Origin: Campylobacter concisus
GTDB taxonomy: Bacteria > Campylobacterota > Campylobacteria > Campylobacterales > Campylobacteraceae
Assembly: GCF_015230015.1 (NCBI RefSeq)
Contig: NZ_JAAKZC010000005.1
Span: forward strand, 62,001-126,000
DNA length: 64,000 bases
Direction of reading: 5' to 3'
Below the pieces are notes generated by a model, which saw only the letters and a list, made by a program, of their open reading frames with translations, was not told the origin of the DNA and ran no database searches. Position numbers and translations under genes: made by a program. Positions 35,898-47,587 of the stretch are shown here, one piece after another; positions within the stretch are counted from its first letter, which is position 1; each line of letters opens with the position of its first letter.

Positions 35898-36608
35898 CTA
35901 GCCAACTTGTTTGAAAGCATCTTTTAAATCAAGTCGTCCCTCATAGTAAGCTTTACCAACGATCACGCCAGCTATCTCATTTGTCTTTTTAAGTGCTAAA
36001 ATGTCGTTTATATCGCTCACACCGCCACTTGCTATGGTCTCAAGCTTGCTGCTTCTAGCTATTTGCAAGCTAAAATCAACATTAACTCCGTCAAGCATTC
36101 CATCTTTGTTAATATCGGTGCAAATCACAGCTTCTACACCCACATCTGCAAATTTTTTTGCAAGATCGACCGCTTTTATATTTGAAACCTCGCCCCAGCC
36201 TTGCACTGCCACATAGCCATCTTTGGCATCAATGCCAACTACGACCCTGTAAATTCCAGCCATTTTTGCTGTAAATTCTGGATCACGAAGGGCAACCGAG
36301 CCAAGGATCACTCTACTAACTCCAAGGTCCAAATAGCGCTTTATACGCTCTTCATCCCTTATGCCACCGCCAACTTGCACCTTTAAATTTGTAGCTTTTA
36401 CTATCTTTTCGATCGTGTTAAAATTTATAGTTTCTCCTGCAAATGCTCCGTCAAGATCAACCACATGCAGCCATTTTGCACCGTAGCCTTCAAACCTCTT
36501 AGCAAGCTCGCTTGGCTCGTTGCTGTAAATTTTAGCGCTTTGCATGAGCCCTTTGCTAAGCCTAACTGCTTGCCCCTCTTTTAGATCTATCGCTGGGAAA
36601 ATTTCCAT
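35898..36608 (-). CDS. hisA: Phosphoribosylformimino-AICAR ribotide isomerase
   Basis: Fourth step of histidine synthesis (ProFAR isomerase). 236-residue TIM barrel; [16 protein letters not shown] with catalytic Asp, and the second phosphate site [10 protein letters not shown] take the ATG at 36608, which overlaps the hisH stop as ATGA, over an in-frame GTG one codon earlier. Placed with hisH between pglG and cheY, whereas C. jejuni, as I remember it, has pglG beside cheY directly. Confidence 0.95.
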   Translation of the reverse strand: MEIFPAIDLKEGQAVRLSKGLMQSAKIYSNEPSELAKRFEGYGAKWLHVVDLDGAFAGETINFNTIEKIVKATNLKVQVGGGIRDEERIKRYLDLGVSRVILGSVALRDPEFTAKMAGIYRVVVGIDAKDGYVAVQGWGEVSNIKAVDLAKKFADVGVEAVICTDINKDGMLDGVNVDFSLQIARSSKLETIASGGVSDINDILALKKTNEIAGVIVGKAYYEGRLDLKDAFKQVG

Positions 36609-37219
36609 CACAACCTCGCAAAATTTTCTAAAATTTTAAGCCCAACCTCGTGGCTTTTTTCCGGATGGGGCTGAAAGCCAAAGAGATTTTCATGCTGCAC
36701 CGCGCTTGTAAATTCATAGCCATAGCCCGTCTTTGCAAGTGCAAATTTATCATCGCAAACCACGTGATAGCTATGCACAAAATATAAATACTCAAGCTCT
36801 TTAAGCCCTAAATTTAAAGGACCATTTTGTTTAAAGCTAAGCGCGTTCCAGCCAACGTGTGGGATCTTTAGTGGTCTGTCAAATTTAGCTTCATCAAATT
36901 TAACAACCTCTCCTGGCAAAAGAGAAAGCCCCTCATGCTCGCCAAATTCAAAGCTCTTTTCAAACAAAAGCTGCATACCAAGGCAAATTCCCATAAAGGC
37001 TTTTCCACTTTTTACAGCCTCTTTTATCGCTTCATCCATGCCGTTAAATTTAAGCTTTTTCATCGCCTCACCAAAAGCTCCAACGCCTGGTAAAACGATG
37101 TGTGAGTGGTCTTTTAAACTCTTGGGCTCACTTACTAAAACGCACTCATGCCCAAGAAATTTAAAAGCATTTATCACGCTTTTGATGTTGCCCGCGCCAT
37201 AATCAATAATAGCGATCAT
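36608..37219 (-). CDS. hisH: Imidazole glycerol phosphate synthase, glutaminase subunit
   Basis: 203-residue class I glutamine amidotransferase that passes ammonia to HisF. Nucleophile C79 in [10 protein letters not shown], and the His-Glu pair in FQPHPEKS near 183-185. hisF is not in the window. Overlaps pglG at its start and hisA at its end. The close relative PseA/LegA-type amidotransferases were considered, but pairing with hisA favours HisH. Confidence 0.93.
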   Translation of the reverse strand: MIAIIDYGAGNIKSVINAFKFLGHECVLVSEPKSLKDHSHIVLPGVGAFGEAMKKLKFNGMDEAIKEAVKSGKAFMGICLGMQLLFEKSFEFGEHEGLSLLPGEVVKFDEAKFDRPLKIPHVGWNALSFKQNGPLNLGLKELEYLYFVHSYHVVCDDKFALAKTGYGYEFTSAVQHENLFGFQPHPEKSHEVGLKILENFARL

Positions 37220-38112
37220 CTGTTCTCTTGTCTTTTTACGCTAAAGAGATAAAAGCTAAGTGCCGCCATTAGCATAGCCACGCCGCCTATTAGATAGATA
37301 GCGTTTATGATATTTTCAGGTGCGGTGATAGCAAATTTAAAGACCAACATGAGCGCTTCGATGGCAAGTGCGATGATGATAGAGCCGATAAATCTAACCA
37401 TCGTCTTATAAATAACGCTATTTTCTTCGTGATTTTTGCCCAAAACCTCTTCTTCAAATATCGTCTTAACAAGGTCAAAAATGGCAAGGGCCAGCGTTAA
37501 AATAATGGTTGATTCAAAAATTTCTTCGACATTTATATGCTCGATACTCTTTGAGATAAAGCTCTTTACGCCGTGCCAAAATAAAAACGCGCAGATCATA
37601 AAAAGCGATGCACAAAAGAGCGCATAAACTGTCTTTAAAAATCTACCAAAGTGCTCCTCGACAAAGCCACTATCGACCATATTTAGGATATTTTCTAGGC
37701 TTATGTCGATGCAGGCGATAAATTTAAGCTCATTTTTTTCATTATAGATAGGCACGCTTGCAGTAACGCATAAACCTCCATTTAGGCTTGATGGATATGG
37801 GTCACTTAAAACGCACCTTTTCTCGCGCACAGCGGTGTAGTAGTAGGCTTTGTTTGCGCGGTTTTCGCCTTTTGGAATTTTATACTTTTCATTTAGGCTG
37901 ATCGAGTCTTCGATCTGTATGCCATTTTCGTCCAAAATGTATAGTGCGTCAAAATTTTCTATCTCGTGGCTGATCTTATCAAAGCCAGCTTTTATGTTTT
38001 CTAAGCACACTCCAGGCAGTCTATTTGGCAAATTTCTACTAAACAAATAGCAGATATACGCCCTTGCCTTATATCTCGTGTCACTAAATCTCTTAATATC
38101 TTTTATAACCAA
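37216..38112 (-). CDS. pglG: PglG: membrane protein with PDC-like sensor region and PsiE-like C-terminus
   Basis: 298 residues, position-matched to pglG, the gene of unknown function after pglF in C. jejuni. The N-terminal part (about 20-140) looks like a single PDC/Cache sensor lobe (FDALYILDENGIQIEDS, VREKRCVLSDPYPSSLNGGLCVTASVPIYN, FIACIDISLENIL); the rest has four hydrophobic segments (about 155-175, 197-217, 238-258, 268-288) resembling the PsiE family. Start is TTG, with AAAAGG six bases before it inside the end of pglF. Whether it takes part in glycosylation is unknown. Confidence 0.7.
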   Translation of the reverse strand: MVIKDIKRFSDTRYKARAYICYLFSRNLPNRLPGVCLENIKAGFDKISHEIENFDALYILDENGIQIEDSISLNEKYKIPKGENRANKAYYYTAVREKRCVLSDPYPSSLNGGLCVTASVPIYNEKNELKFIACIDISLENILNMVDSGFVEEHFGRFLKTVYALFCASLFMICAFLFWHGVKSFISKSIEHINVEEIFESTIILTLALAIFDLVKTIFEEEVLGKNHEENSVIYKTMVRFIGSIIIALAIEALMLVFKFAITAPENIINAIYLIGGVAMLMAALSFYLFSVKRQENR

Positions 38113-38114
38113 AA

Positions 38115-39896
38115 TTAGCCTTTTAAATTTAATGCATGATTAAACTCTGGCACTATTACCTTAAGAGCAGGTGCTACCTCGTCATCTTCAAGCTGCAAAA
38201 GCCCATTTATCTGTGAATTTAAAAGGGTCAGATCATAAGGCTGTGAGTGTGTCACGAAGATCGACTCATACTTAGTTTGAACGTCATCTTTGTTGATAAG
38301 TAGCTCCTCATAAAGCTTCTCGCCAGGTCTAAGCCCCACAAATTCGATACCCAGATGCTCTTTGTTTGAAAGCAGAAGCATCTTTTTAGCAAGATCGACG
38401 ATCTTAACTGGCTCGCCCATGTCAAGCACGAAAAGCTCTCCGCCTTTTGCGATAGAGGCTGCTTGAAGGACTAGCTGACACGCTTCAGATGTAAGCATAA
38501 AGTACCTTGTGATCTCTGGGTGCGTGACGCTTAAAGGCTTGTTTGCAGCGATCTGCGCCTTAAATTTAGGTATGACTGAGCCACTTGAACCAAGGACGTT
38601 ACCAAAGCGCACACAAACTATCTCGCAGACACCTGCTTCGTTTGAATTTAGCGCATAAAGCTCGCAAACACGCTTGGTTGTGCCCATTATGTTTGTTGGA
38701 CGCACAGCCTTGTCTGATGAGATCATGACAAATTTCTTAGCACCATATTTTTTCGAAAGATCGACTGCATTTTTTGTGCCAAGGATGTTGTTTTCAACTG
38801 CTGAGCGAGGGTTTAGCTCGCAAAGTGGCACGTGCTTATAAGCTGCCGCGTGGATAACGATCTCTGGTCTAAATTCTTCAAAAACCTCTTCAAAGTCTTT
38901 TAAATTTGTGATATTTACGAGCTTGCTAACAGTTCTTTTATCTCTTGTATCTTCGCCTATTTTATAAAGGTTAAACTCGCTGTGTTCAACCATTATAAGC
39001 TCACTTACGCCATATTTCAAGCACTGCTTACAAATTTCGCTTCCTATACTACCGCCAGCTCCAGTAACAAGCACTCTTTTATCTTTTAAGAAATTTGAAA
39101 TAGCCTCTGGATTTAGGTCTTTTGGCTTTCTAGCGAGCAGATCTTCGATCGAGATATCTTTGATCGGCTCATTTTCGATAAGCGAAAAGAGTTTCATATC
39201 TCTTATGCCATATCCAGTTAGCTCATCAACTAAAGCTTGAAGCTCGTCTTGATCGAGCGCTAGTGCGATGATAGCAGTCTTTGCGTCGTAGTCTTTTATA
39301 AGGCTTGGTATATCTTTTTTATCTTGAACTAAAAATCCATCACAATATGTGCCAACAAGATCGCTTCTACCATCTACCACACCAACTGCATAGTAGTCAA
39401 GATAGCCCTGCTTTAAGCCACGTAAGACGTGAAGCGCCTTTGAGGTTGCACCTATAACGATACAAGGCTCGCCTTTGTGAGGTCTGTTTGAAAAGTCAAG
39501 TACCATACGCTTTGAAATTCTCAAAAGCCCGATAAGCAAGCACGAGATGAGAAGGTCGATAAAGATGACACTTCTTGGATAAGGATTTAAAAAATCTTGT
39601 ATGATGAAAAATACGATTGTAAATAAGATCGCTGCACAAACGTGAGCTAGGAAAATTTTACGTGCTTCATTTAAGCCAAAAAATCTCCACGGCACCTTGT
39701 AAATTTTAAACATCCACATGAAAAAAAGCTTAAATACGATCAAAAATCCAGCCGTTACAAAAAGTCCTTGCACGTAGATATCCGGGATGTCGGCGTTAAA
39801 CCTTAAAAGATATGCTGCATATATCGAAAAAACAAATATAAAAACATCGCCAAGAAGGAAAAATACGAGCCTTTTTAACTTCGTTGCATGAAACAT
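38115..39896 (-). CDS. pglF: UDP-N-acetylglucosamine 4,6-dehydratase, membrane form
   Basis: First step to UDP-diNAc-bacillosamine. 593 residues: four membrane segments in the first ~135 residues, a CoA-binding-like Rossmann region, then the dehydratase domain with NAD motif [11 protein letters not shown] (about 276-286) and the altered SMK catalytic triad region ([20 protein letters not shown]). Located at the inner membrane. Stands 3 bp from pglE and ends at the pglG ribosome site. Confidence 0.96.
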   Translation of the reverse strand: MFHATKLKRLVFFLLGDVFIFVFSIYAAYLLRFNADIPDIYVQGLFVTAGFLIVFKLFFMWMFKIYKVPWRFFGLNEARKIFLAHVCAAILFTIVFFIIQDFLNPYPRSVIFIDLLISCLLIGLLRISKRMVLDFSNRPHKGEPCIVIGATSKALHVLRGLKQGYLDYYAVGVVDGRSDLVGTYCDGFLVQDKKDIPSLIKDYDAKTAIIALALDQDELQALVDELTGYGIRDMKLFSLIENEPIKDISIEDLLARKPKDLNPEAISNFLKDKRVLVTGAGGSIGSEICKQCLKYGVSELIMVEHSEFNLYKIGEDTRDKRTVSKLVNITNLKDFEEVFEEFRPEIVIHAAAYKHVPLCELNPRSAVENNILGTKNAVDLSKKYGAKKFVMISSDKAVRPTNIMGTTKRVCELYALNSNEAGVCEIVCVRFGNVLGSSGSVIPKFKAQIAANKPLSVTHPEITRYFMLTSEACQLVLQAASIAKGGELFVLDMGEPVKIVDLAKKMLLLSNKEHLGIEFVGLRPGEKLYEELLINKDDVQTKYESIFVTHSQPYDLTLLNSQINGLLQLEDDEVAPALKVIVPEFNHALNLKG

Positions 39897-41018
<1,122 letters not shown>

Positions 41019-41037
41019 TTAGCACTTATTTTTAAAT

Positions 41038-41628
41038 TTATATCTTAGCACGCTCGCACGCAGGCACGCCATACGCCTTTATGCCATCTTTTATATCTCT
41101 AACGACGACGCTTCCAGCACCGATGATACAGTTGTCGCCTATCTTTATACCTTGAATGACGCTTGAGCCAATGCCAATATGTGTAAATTCGCCAACACTT
41201 ACGTTTCCAGCAAGGGCTGCATTTGGGCTAATGTGAGCAAATTTGCCTATCACGCACTCATGCTCGATAACCGCTCCAGAGTTTATGATAGCGCCCTCTT
41301 TTATATGGGCTTTTGCGTTTATCACGGCATTTGGCATGACAACCGCACCTTTTTCTATCACGGCACTCTGGCTCACAACCGCGCTTTTATGGATCAAATT
41401 TACTATCTCAAAGCCAACATCCTCTACTTTTTGGCTGATCTTTTGCCTAGTTTTATTATCGCCTATGGCTATTATGATGTCAGCTTTTTCAAGCTCTGGG
41501 CTAAATTTACGCTCGCTAGCATCATCTAAAAAAACTATCTCATCATAGCCATTATTTATAGCGATGTCAGCGACTACAAGGCCATGCCCACTCGCTCCGT
41601 AGATGTAAATTTTATTAGTTTTTGCCAT
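41038..41628 (-). CDS. pglD: UDP-4-amino-sugar N-acetyltransferase
   Basis: Completes UDP-diNAc-bacillosamine. 196 residues from the ATG at 41628 ([16 protein letters not shown]). N-terminal Rossmann-like nucleotide-sugar domain, then a left-handed beta helix of hexapeptide repeats ([34 protein letters not shown]) with the catalytic His in VIEHEC. The open frame upstream reads as an Arg-rich stretch inside pglC and is not the start. Overlaps the end of pglC by 14 bases. Confidence 0.95.
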   Translation of the reverse strand: MAKTNKIYIYGASGHGLVVADIAINNGYDEIVFLDDASERKFSPELEKADIIIAIGDNKTRQKISQKVEDVGFEIVNLIHKSAVVSQSAVIEKGAVVMPNAVINAKAHIKEGAIINSGAVIEHECVIGKFAHISPNAALAGNVSVGEFTHIGIGSSVIQGIKIGDNCIIGAGSVVVRDIKDGIKAYGVPACERAKI

Positions 41629-42220
41629 TAAATTTCTCCGTCGTCGCCTGTCCCTCTTTGCTAACGCCACTTCGCTTTAGCACCTTCTCCACCGTCTGCA
41701 AAGCGATCTTTACATCAAGCATAAAGCTTAGATTTTGAGCGTAATAGACGTCGTACTCAAATTTTTTCTCCCAGCTTATGGCGTTTCTGCCATTTACCTG
41801 CGCTAAGCCCGTGATACCAGGGCGCACATCGTGGCGATGCTTTTGCGTTTCGTTATAAATGGGTAGATATTCAACCAAAAGCGGCCTTGGACCTATGAAG
41901 CTCATATCGCCTTTTAGCACGTTAAAGAGTTGTGGTAGCTCATCAAGGCTAAGTGAGCGGATCAGTTTGCCAAATTTACCAAGACGCTGTTCATCTGGCA
42001 AGAGCTCGCCATCTGCGTCACGCTCGTCACTCATCGTCTTAAATTTATAAATTTTAAAAATTTTCTCATTTAGCCCTGGTCTTGCCTGCGTAAAAATAAC
42101 ATCACGGCTTACCTTAAAATAGATAAAAATCGCCGTTGCTATTATGATAGGCGACGTTAAAATGAGCAAAAACAAAGCTCCCAAAATGTCAATCACCCTT
42201 TTTAAAAAATTTCTATACAT
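41615..42220 (-). CDS. pglC: Undecaprenyl-phosphate diNAcBac-1-phosphate transferase
   Basis: 201-residue monotopic phosphoglycosyl transferase. One N-terminal hydrophobic re-entrant helix (about 10-32), then the DE-type catalytic core ([25 protein letters not shown]) and the [14 protein letters not shown] signature. It loads diNAcBac-phosphate on the lipid carrier, starting the N-glycan. Overlaps pglA by 8 bases. Confidence 0.96.
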   Translation of the reverse strand: MYRNFLKRVIDILGALFLLILTSPIIIATAIFIYFKVSRDVIFTQARPGLNEKIFKIYKFKTMSDERDADGELLPDEQRLGKFGKLIRSLSLDELPQLFNVLKGDMSFIGPRPLLVEYLPIYNETQKHRHDVRPGITGLAQVNGRNAISWEKKFEYDVYYAQNLSFMLDVKIALQTVEKVLKRSGVSKEGQATTEKFNGKN

Positions 42221-43328
42221 CTATAAATTTCCTATAAATTTCTATATATCTTTTTGCGATTTGCTTCTCGTCAAACTCGCTTACTGCCCAGTCCCTGCCA
42301 TTTTGCCCAAGCTTAGCGCAAAGCTCCTCGTCATCAAGCAAAATTTTGATCTTTTCTGCTAGGTCGTTTGCGTCTTTTACCTTACATAAAAGTCCGTTAT
42401 AGCCATCTTTTACGGCTTCATTGCAGCCTGTCACGTCGCTTGCAACGACTGCTTTTGCCATACTCATCGCCTCTAAAACCGTTCTTGGAAACCCCTCTTT
42501 ATAACTAGGAAGTGCCAGTAAATAAGAAGCCTTTAAAAGCTGCGGTATGTCGTTTCTTGCTCCTAAATAGCGCACTTTACCACCTTTTAAAAAGGCCTCG
42601 TCTGCGGTTGATTTATTGCCACTAAAGCCCTCGCCAACAAAGACAAATTCGCAGTTTTTGTAACCATTTAAAATTTCAGCTGCCTCGTAAAATTCACGAA
42701 CACCCTTATGCCACATAGCTCTTGCGATCATGAGAACCACTTTTTTTTCACCAAGGTCAGCTGCTTGCGTGATGGCCGGGTCAAATTTAGCAGTATCCAC
42801 GCCGACACTTTTTATGCGGTACACCTTGCTTTTATCTATCAAATTTCTTGAGATCAGATAGTCTGGATCTGCGTCATTTACGAAGATGCAAGCATCAGCC
42901 TTTGCAAAAGAGAGCTTATAAAGGCTCTCCATGACAAAACGCACAGCCTTTGTCTTAATATCATCATCGATATAAAAGCTACCAAGCCCTTCAACCAAAT
43001 TTATCACGTGCTTTATGCCAGCGTTTTTAGCGGCAAACGTGCCAAAGACATTTGACTTGTGGGCACCAGTTTGAAGCAGGTCTAAATTTAGCTCACCTAA
43101 AATTTGAGATAGTTTTTTTGAGTTATTTATCACAGTTAGCGGATTTAGGCTCGCCTTATCAAGCTCGTAGGTGACGGTGTGAAAGCTTTTAGCAAGCTCA
43201 TTAGTGAAATTTCCTTTTGGAGCGATAGCAAAAACTTCATGCCCCATATCTTTTAAAGCCTGCATAATAGGACGTCTAAAAAAGTGTATGCTCATATCAG
43301 CGTGGCTTAAAAATCCTATCCTTGCCAT
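42213..43328 (-). CDS. pglA: N-glycan alpha-1,3-GalNAc transferase PglA
   Basis: 371-residue GT4 enzyme adding the second sugar to the lipid-linked diNAcBac. [18 protein letters not shown] at the start, [10 protein letters not shown], and the C-terminal donor site with [25 protein letters not shown] (E-x7-E). Stands between pglB and pglC as in C. jejuni. Sugar specificity is assumed from the family. Confidence 0.92.
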   Translation of the reverse strand: MARIGFLSHADMSIHFFRRPIMQALKDMGHEVFAIAPKGNFTNELAKSFHTVTYELDKASLNPLTVINNSKKLSQILGELNLDLLQTGAHKSNVFGTFAAKNAGIKHVINLVEGLGSFYIDDDIKTKAVRFVMESLYKLSFAKADACIFVNDADPDYLISRNLIDKSKVYRIKSVGVDTAKFDPAITQAADLGEKKVVLMIARAMWHKGVREFYEAAEILNGYKNCEFVFVGEGFSGNKSTADEAFLKGGKVRYLGARNDIPQLLKASYLLALPSYKEGFPRTVLEAMSMAKAVVASDVTGCNEAVKDGYNGLLCKVKDANDLAEKIKILLDDEELCAKLGQNGRDWAVSEFDEKQIAKRYIEIYRKFIDV

Positions 43329-43330
43329 CT

Positions 43331-45430
43331 CTACCTCTTTAGCCTATAAACTTTTGCCGCCCCGTCAAGTATGACTGGTTCAAAGACTTTTGGATCATAT
43401 CTTTCTAGCACGAAAAGCTGGATGTAGGCGCTATTTAAAATGCTCTCATCAAGGATGATAAATCTGCCATAATCCCTCATATAAATGACAGAAATGTTTG
43501 ACATTTCGTTATTTTTATACTCTTTTACATTTAGCTTGCCAGCCTCGTTGTAGTCGGTCTCTATGAAAGATCTTAGCGGTAAGACATTGCCATCATAGAT
43601 CAAACTTGTGACATCGCTTGTTAGTGTAAATCCACCACTTAGCCTAATGCCTTTTTCACTTTGCGAGATCGCTCTTGTGGTGACAAAAAGTCCGTTGTTT
43701 AAATTTTTACCGCTTTTTAGATCGATCTTGCTAAACTGTAAAATGGTTGGGAAAATGCTAAGCATCCTATCTGGCAGGTAGTAGTAAATCTCCCTTGTCT
43801 TTGCTGGTAGGCTAAAATTTGCCTCTTTTATCTCGCTAAAAAACTGATCAACGCTTAAATTTCTATCTTTTAAAATTTGAGCCAAGTTGCCATTAAAGTG
43901 CTCTTTGAAATTTCGCTCCGTATACTCAACATCAAGCCTTGCCATATTTGCTGAGCTCATCTCGTCGCTTCCAAGCGCAAAGCTTACGGCAAAATTTTCA
44001 CGTCCAAGGTGCTTTCCGCCGTCAATTAGCGTCTTAACATCGCTGTAATATCTGATCGGATATCCATAGTCCCACCACGCAACCACGTAGTCCTCGCGTC
44101 CTGCGATGCTTTTTAGCTTGTTTAAAATTTCAACCTCTTTATTTACAAAGACTGGCTCAGCCTTGTAGCCATAGATGTGAATGAGCGCTGGAGCAAGCAC
44201 TAAAGCTGCTATGAAGGCTCTTATGAGATTTAGCACGGCTCCTTTTAGCTTTAAATTTGCAAGCACAAACTCTACTAAGTAGCCAAAGCCAAGCGCCATG
44301 ATAGGCACGGCATAAATGGTAAATCTAAGGCCGCTTTTAAAGGCCAAAAAGCCAAGTGCGAGCATGCCAAGCGAGACGGCAAATGAGCGGTGCTTGTAGC
44401 AAAAAAGAGCGACGCCAGCAAGCGAGATCAAAAATGTGATGACATTTGCGCTGATCCTCTCGCAAAATAGCGTAAAATCAACGACGCTTGACTCTTGGAT
44501 AGTTTGATTGACATTAAAAAAGTGAAAGCTCATGCCGCCAACTTCAGGTGCATCTCTAAAGACGTAAAATTTAAGCTGAAAGATTATCGGATTTAGCCCA
44601 CCACGGACGACAAAGACGATAAATATAACCGCCAAAATGCCAAGAGCAAATTTTAAATTTATCACCTCTTTTTTAAGTAGGCAAAGTGCGTAAATAACGA
44701 TAACAGCGATAAATTTAAGAGTTAGATCAAGGTTTGAGATAGCGAGTAAAAGCAGCGAAATTTCAAGGTAAAAGAGTGGATTTTTCCTATCAAAAACGAG
44801 CGTATAAAGCAAAAATAGCCCAGTTAAAATGCTAATAAGCGAAAAGGCGCTCATATACCACCACATATAGATAAGCACGCTTAAAGGCGCTATTATCAGG
44901 CTCTTTGCGTCCTTTTTTTCAAGCACTCTAACAAGCCCCCAAACGACAAAGACACTAAGAGTGATAATGAGCATGTCGGTGTCGTAGTAGCCTGCCATTG
45001 TGCGGTTGTAGTAGCTATTTGCGACGACGGCAAGAAGTGCAGCGATGAAGCCAGCCATTTTTGCTTTGTATTCATTTGCGATCAAGATAACAGGCACGGC
45101 CACAAGCGATGAGAAAAATACGCTCATATAAATCATCGCCGTCTCAAGCTTGACACCTAGAAATTTCACGATCCAGTAAGTAAGCGTCGAGAGCGGATAG
45201 CCGTAGTAGCTAAGGTCGTTTTCTTGGTGAAAGCCAGCTAGCATATCCCTTGCCCCCTCAGCAAATGCGTAGCCGTCGTTTGTGCTGATCATCAGCTCGT
45301 TGTTCCAGAAAAAGACTGGATACTCGCTCGCCCAAAAGACCCAGTAAAGCCTGCAAACCATGCCAAAGAGGACTGCGGCAAATATCATAAGGTATAAAGA
45401 GTAATTTTTAAAAAATAAATTTCTATTCAT
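43331..45430 (-). CDS. pglB: Undecaprenyl-diphosphooligosaccharide-protein glycotransferase PglB
   Basis: The oligosaccharyltransferase that moves the glycan to Asn in D/E-X-N-X-S/T of periplasmic proteins. 699 residues, about the length of C. jejuni/C. lari PglB. About 13 membrane segments, then a periplasmic domain with the sequon-binding WWDYG at 452-456. Catalytic acids are in place: D52 in STNDGYAF, D150/D152 in YYDTD, and E313 in TIQESSVVD. All known key residues are intact, so it should be active. Confidence 0.97.
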   Translation of the reverse strand: MNRNLFFKNYSLYLMIFAAVLFGMVCRLYWVFWASEYPVFFWNNELMISTNDGYAFAEGARDMLAGFHQENDLSYYGYPLSTLTYWIVKFLGVKLETAMIYMSVFFSSLVAVPVILIANEYKAKMAGFIAALLAVVANSYYNRTMAGYYDTDMLIITLSVFVVWGLVRVLEKKDAKSLIIAPLSVLIYMWWYMSAFSLISILTGLFLLYTLVFDRKNPLFYLEISLLLLAISNLDLTLKFIAVIVIYALCLLKKEVINLKFALGILAVIFIVFVVRGGLNPIIFQLKFYVFRDAPEVGGMSFHFFNVNQTIQESSVVDFTLFCERISANVITFLISLAGVALFCYKHRSFAVSLGMLALGFLAFKSGLRFTIYAVPIMALGFGYLVEFVLANLKLKGAVLNLIRAFIAALVLAPALIHIYGYKAEPVFVNKEVEILNKLKSIAGREDYVVAWWDYGYPIRYYSDVKTLIDGGKHLGRENFAVSFALGSDEMSSANMARLDVEYTERNFKEHFNGNLAQILKDRNLSVDQFFSEIKEANFSLPAKTREIYYYLPDRMLSIFPTILQFSKIDLKSGKNLNNGLFVTTRAISQSEKGIRLSGGFTLTSDVTSLIYDGNVLPLRSFIETDYNEAGKLNVKEYKNNEMSNISVIYMRDYGRFIILDESILNSAYIQLFVLERYDPKVFEPVILDGAAKVYRLKR

Positions 45431-46547
45431 TAGGATTTTCCAAAAAATTTATAAGCTTGCTCGCTATGTTTTCACTATCAAAAAATTTAGCCCGATTATA
45501 CGCAACATTTTCAAAATTTTGCCTTATTTCACGCTCGTTAAGCACCTTTATCATCGCCTCTTTCATCGCATTTTCGTCATCAACAGGCACTAAGATGCCA
45601 AACTCACTCTCGCCCAAAAGCTCCTTTGCGCCGCTCTTATGCTCGGTTGAGATGATGGTTTTTTCACATGCTAGTGCCTCCAAAAGGACATTTGAAAAGC
45701 CCTCAAAACGTGAAGCACAAAGCAAGCAAGAGGCGTTTTTTATATGCCTAAAAGGATTTTTATCAGTGCCAAGAAGCTTTACTCGTTCACCCACGCCAAA
45801 TTTATCTATCAAATTTTGTAGCTCATCCTTTAAAGGCCCTTTGCCAAGAATGCCAAGCGTGGCACGAGGGTCGTTAATCAAAGCGATTATTTTTATTAGC
45901 ATGGCTTGATTTTTACCGCTATCAAGACGGCCTATGTTTATGAAAAATGGCTTAAAACCATCCTCAAGCGGCTCATTTTTTAGCAAATTTATAGTTTTTA
46001 GATCAAGGGCGTTATAAAGCACCTTTGTCTTTGCCTCGCTCATACCAAAATTTCGCACCAGATCCTCTTTATTGCCAGCTGCATTTGCGAGGATTAGATC
46101 AGCTTTTTTATAAAGATGAGTGAGTAAAAATTTATTAACTCGCCCGCTTAGATCATTTTTATATAGGATCGACGGGCAGCTTCGCTCGCTGATAACTAGC
46201 CTAGTCTTTAGCCCTAAAATCCTAGCAACCCCAGCGATATAGCATGGGCGGTTCATCAGCACAAACTGCGTGTCGATGTTTAAGCTTTGACAGAGCTTTT
46301 TATACTTAAAGGCAAGCAATGGCATCGCTAAAAAGAGCCTTGCAAGCTTCTTTAGCCCACTCTCGTAAGGATCGCTATTTTCTATAAAGTGGATCTGCAC
46401 CTCGCTTGGGATCTCGTAAGCGATGACCTTGCTCATTAAGATGAGATGAACTTCATAACGTTTTACCAAAAATGGCAGTAAATTTGCCACATTTCGCTCA
46501 GCCCCGCCAGGCCCCATTGAGTATAAAAAAACGGCTAATTTTTTCAC
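45423..46547 (-). CDS. pglJ: GT4 glycosyltransferase PglJ
   Basis: 374 residues. It keeps the features I remember of C. jejuni PglJ: FLYSMGPGGAERNVANLLP at the start, LMNRPCYIAGVARI, and a donor site with ASRFEGFSNVLLEALACEKTIISTEHKSGAKELLG. In C. jejuni PglJ adds one GalNAc to the diNAcBac-GalNAc lipid. Overlaps pglB by 8 bases and the upstream pglH-like gene by 4. Confidence 0.9.
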   Translation of the reverse strand: MKKLAVFLYSMGPGGAERNVANLLPFLVKRYEVHLILMSKVIAYEIPSEVQIHFIENSDPYESGLKKLARLFLAMPLLAFKYKKLCQSLNIDTQFVLMNRPCYIAGVARILGLKTRLVISERSCPSILYKNDLSGRVNKFLLTHLYKKADLILANAAGNKEDLVRNFGMSEAKTKVLYNALDLKTINLLKNEPLEDGFKPFFINIGRLDSGKNQAMLIKIIALINDPRATLGILGKGPLKDELQNLIDKFGVGERVKLLGTDKNPFRHIKNASCLLCASRFEGFSNVLLEALACEKTIISTEHKSGAKELLGESEFGILVPVDDENAMKEAMIKVLNEREIRQNFENVAYNRAKFFDSENIASKLINFLENPNE

Positions 46548-47587
46548 TTGCTAACAACCTTTTTTATAAATTCTCGCCACTGTTTGATGATATTTTCTTT
46601 GCTAAATAAATTTGCACTTTCACTGGCGTTTTTTGCTAGTTTTTGCCTTAAATTTTCATCTTTTAAAAGTATCTCAAGCTTATTTTTTAGATCATTTGCG
46701 TCGCCATTTTTAAAGATAAGCCCGTCTATGCCCTCTCTAATAAGCTCTCTTGCGCCCACGGTGTCGCTACTTAGCCTAGCGCAACCAAAAGCGCCTGATT
46801 CTATTAGCACATTTGAAAGCCCCTCGCTTCTTGAGCTAAGAGTGAAAATTTTTGCCTCGCTATAAAGCTTACTAACATCGCTCATGTGACCTAAAAATTT
46901 GATATTAAGCCCTAAATTTGACGCCATTTGCTTCAGTTCGGCCTCCTGCCTGCCACTGCCTGCGATCTTTATCTCCCAGCCATCAAGCAAGCTCTTATCT
47001 ACCTTACTAAGCGCCTCAAAATAGATATCATAGCCCTTTACCGCCTCCAGCCTTGCCACGCTTAAGATGATGTTTTGCTTCTCGCAAATTTCAGGCACGT
47101 CGATAAAAAGTGGGTTGTGGATGACCTCACGATTTTTGGCAAATTTATAGTAGTCGTAGTCGCTTTTACTTAGCACGCTTAAGCCATCTACAAAGCGGTA
47201 GCTAATATCACGCATAGTGCTTGCGATTTTGCTTTTTAAGTAGCTGTGCTCGTGATGCTCGGTTGCTATTAGTTTGCTCTTTAGCCCAGCATTTGCCAGC
47301 ACGCAAGCGACGTTCGTCCAGTCGATAAAGCTCATTATAAGATCAGCCCTTTGCTCCTTAAAAAGCGCTCTAAGAGCGAGGATTTTCTTAAATTTCAAAG
47401 CGAGCCCAGAGCCACTCACATTAAGATTTATGATATTTATTTTTTCATTAAATTTATAAAGTCCAAGATCCTCTTCAAGAAGAGCGATAGTGATCTCATT
47501 GTCTTTGCAAAGCTCATTTGCAAGCACGTTTAGCACACGCTCAGCTCCGCCATTTCTAAGTGCGGCGATGACAAAAAGAATTTTCAC
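46544..47587 (-). CDS. GT4 glycosyltransferase, PglH-like (second copy)
   Basis: 347 residues from a GTG at 47587 that overlaps the upstream stop as GTGA; the longer reading has a non-conserved 11-residue lead. Starts KILFVIAALRNGGAERVLNVLA, has SVARLEAVKGYDIYFEAL and the donor motif SSRSEGLSNVLIESGAFGCARLS. Related to the next upstream gene and to PglH, so the pair looks like a duplication that split the polymerising PglH role, or adds a different sugar. Exact donor unknown. Confidence 0.75.
   Translation of the reverse strand: MKILFVIAALRNGGAERVLNVLANELCKDNEITIALLEEDLGLYKFNEKINIINLNVSGSGLALKFKKILALRALFKEQRADLIMSFIDWTNVACVLANAGLKSKLIATEHHEHSYLKSKIASTMRDISYRFVDGLSVLSKSDYDYYKFAKNREVIHNPLFIDVPEICEKQNIILSVARLEAVKGYDIYFEALSKVDKSLLDGWEIKIAGSGRQEAELKQMASNLGLNIKFLGHMSDVSKLYSEAKIFTLSSRSEGLSNVLIESGAFGCARLSSDTVGARELIREGIDGLIFKNGDANDLKNKLEILLKDENLRQKLAKNASESANLFSKENIIKQWREFIKKVVSK

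Noticed and set aside
43331-45430. Possible loss of PglB activity
   Set aside because: WWDYG, D52, D150/D152 and E313 are all in place and the length is normal.
45457-45909. 150-codon plus-strand frame across pglJ
   Set aside because: Antisense shadow of a recognisable GT4 enzyme; no ribosome site.
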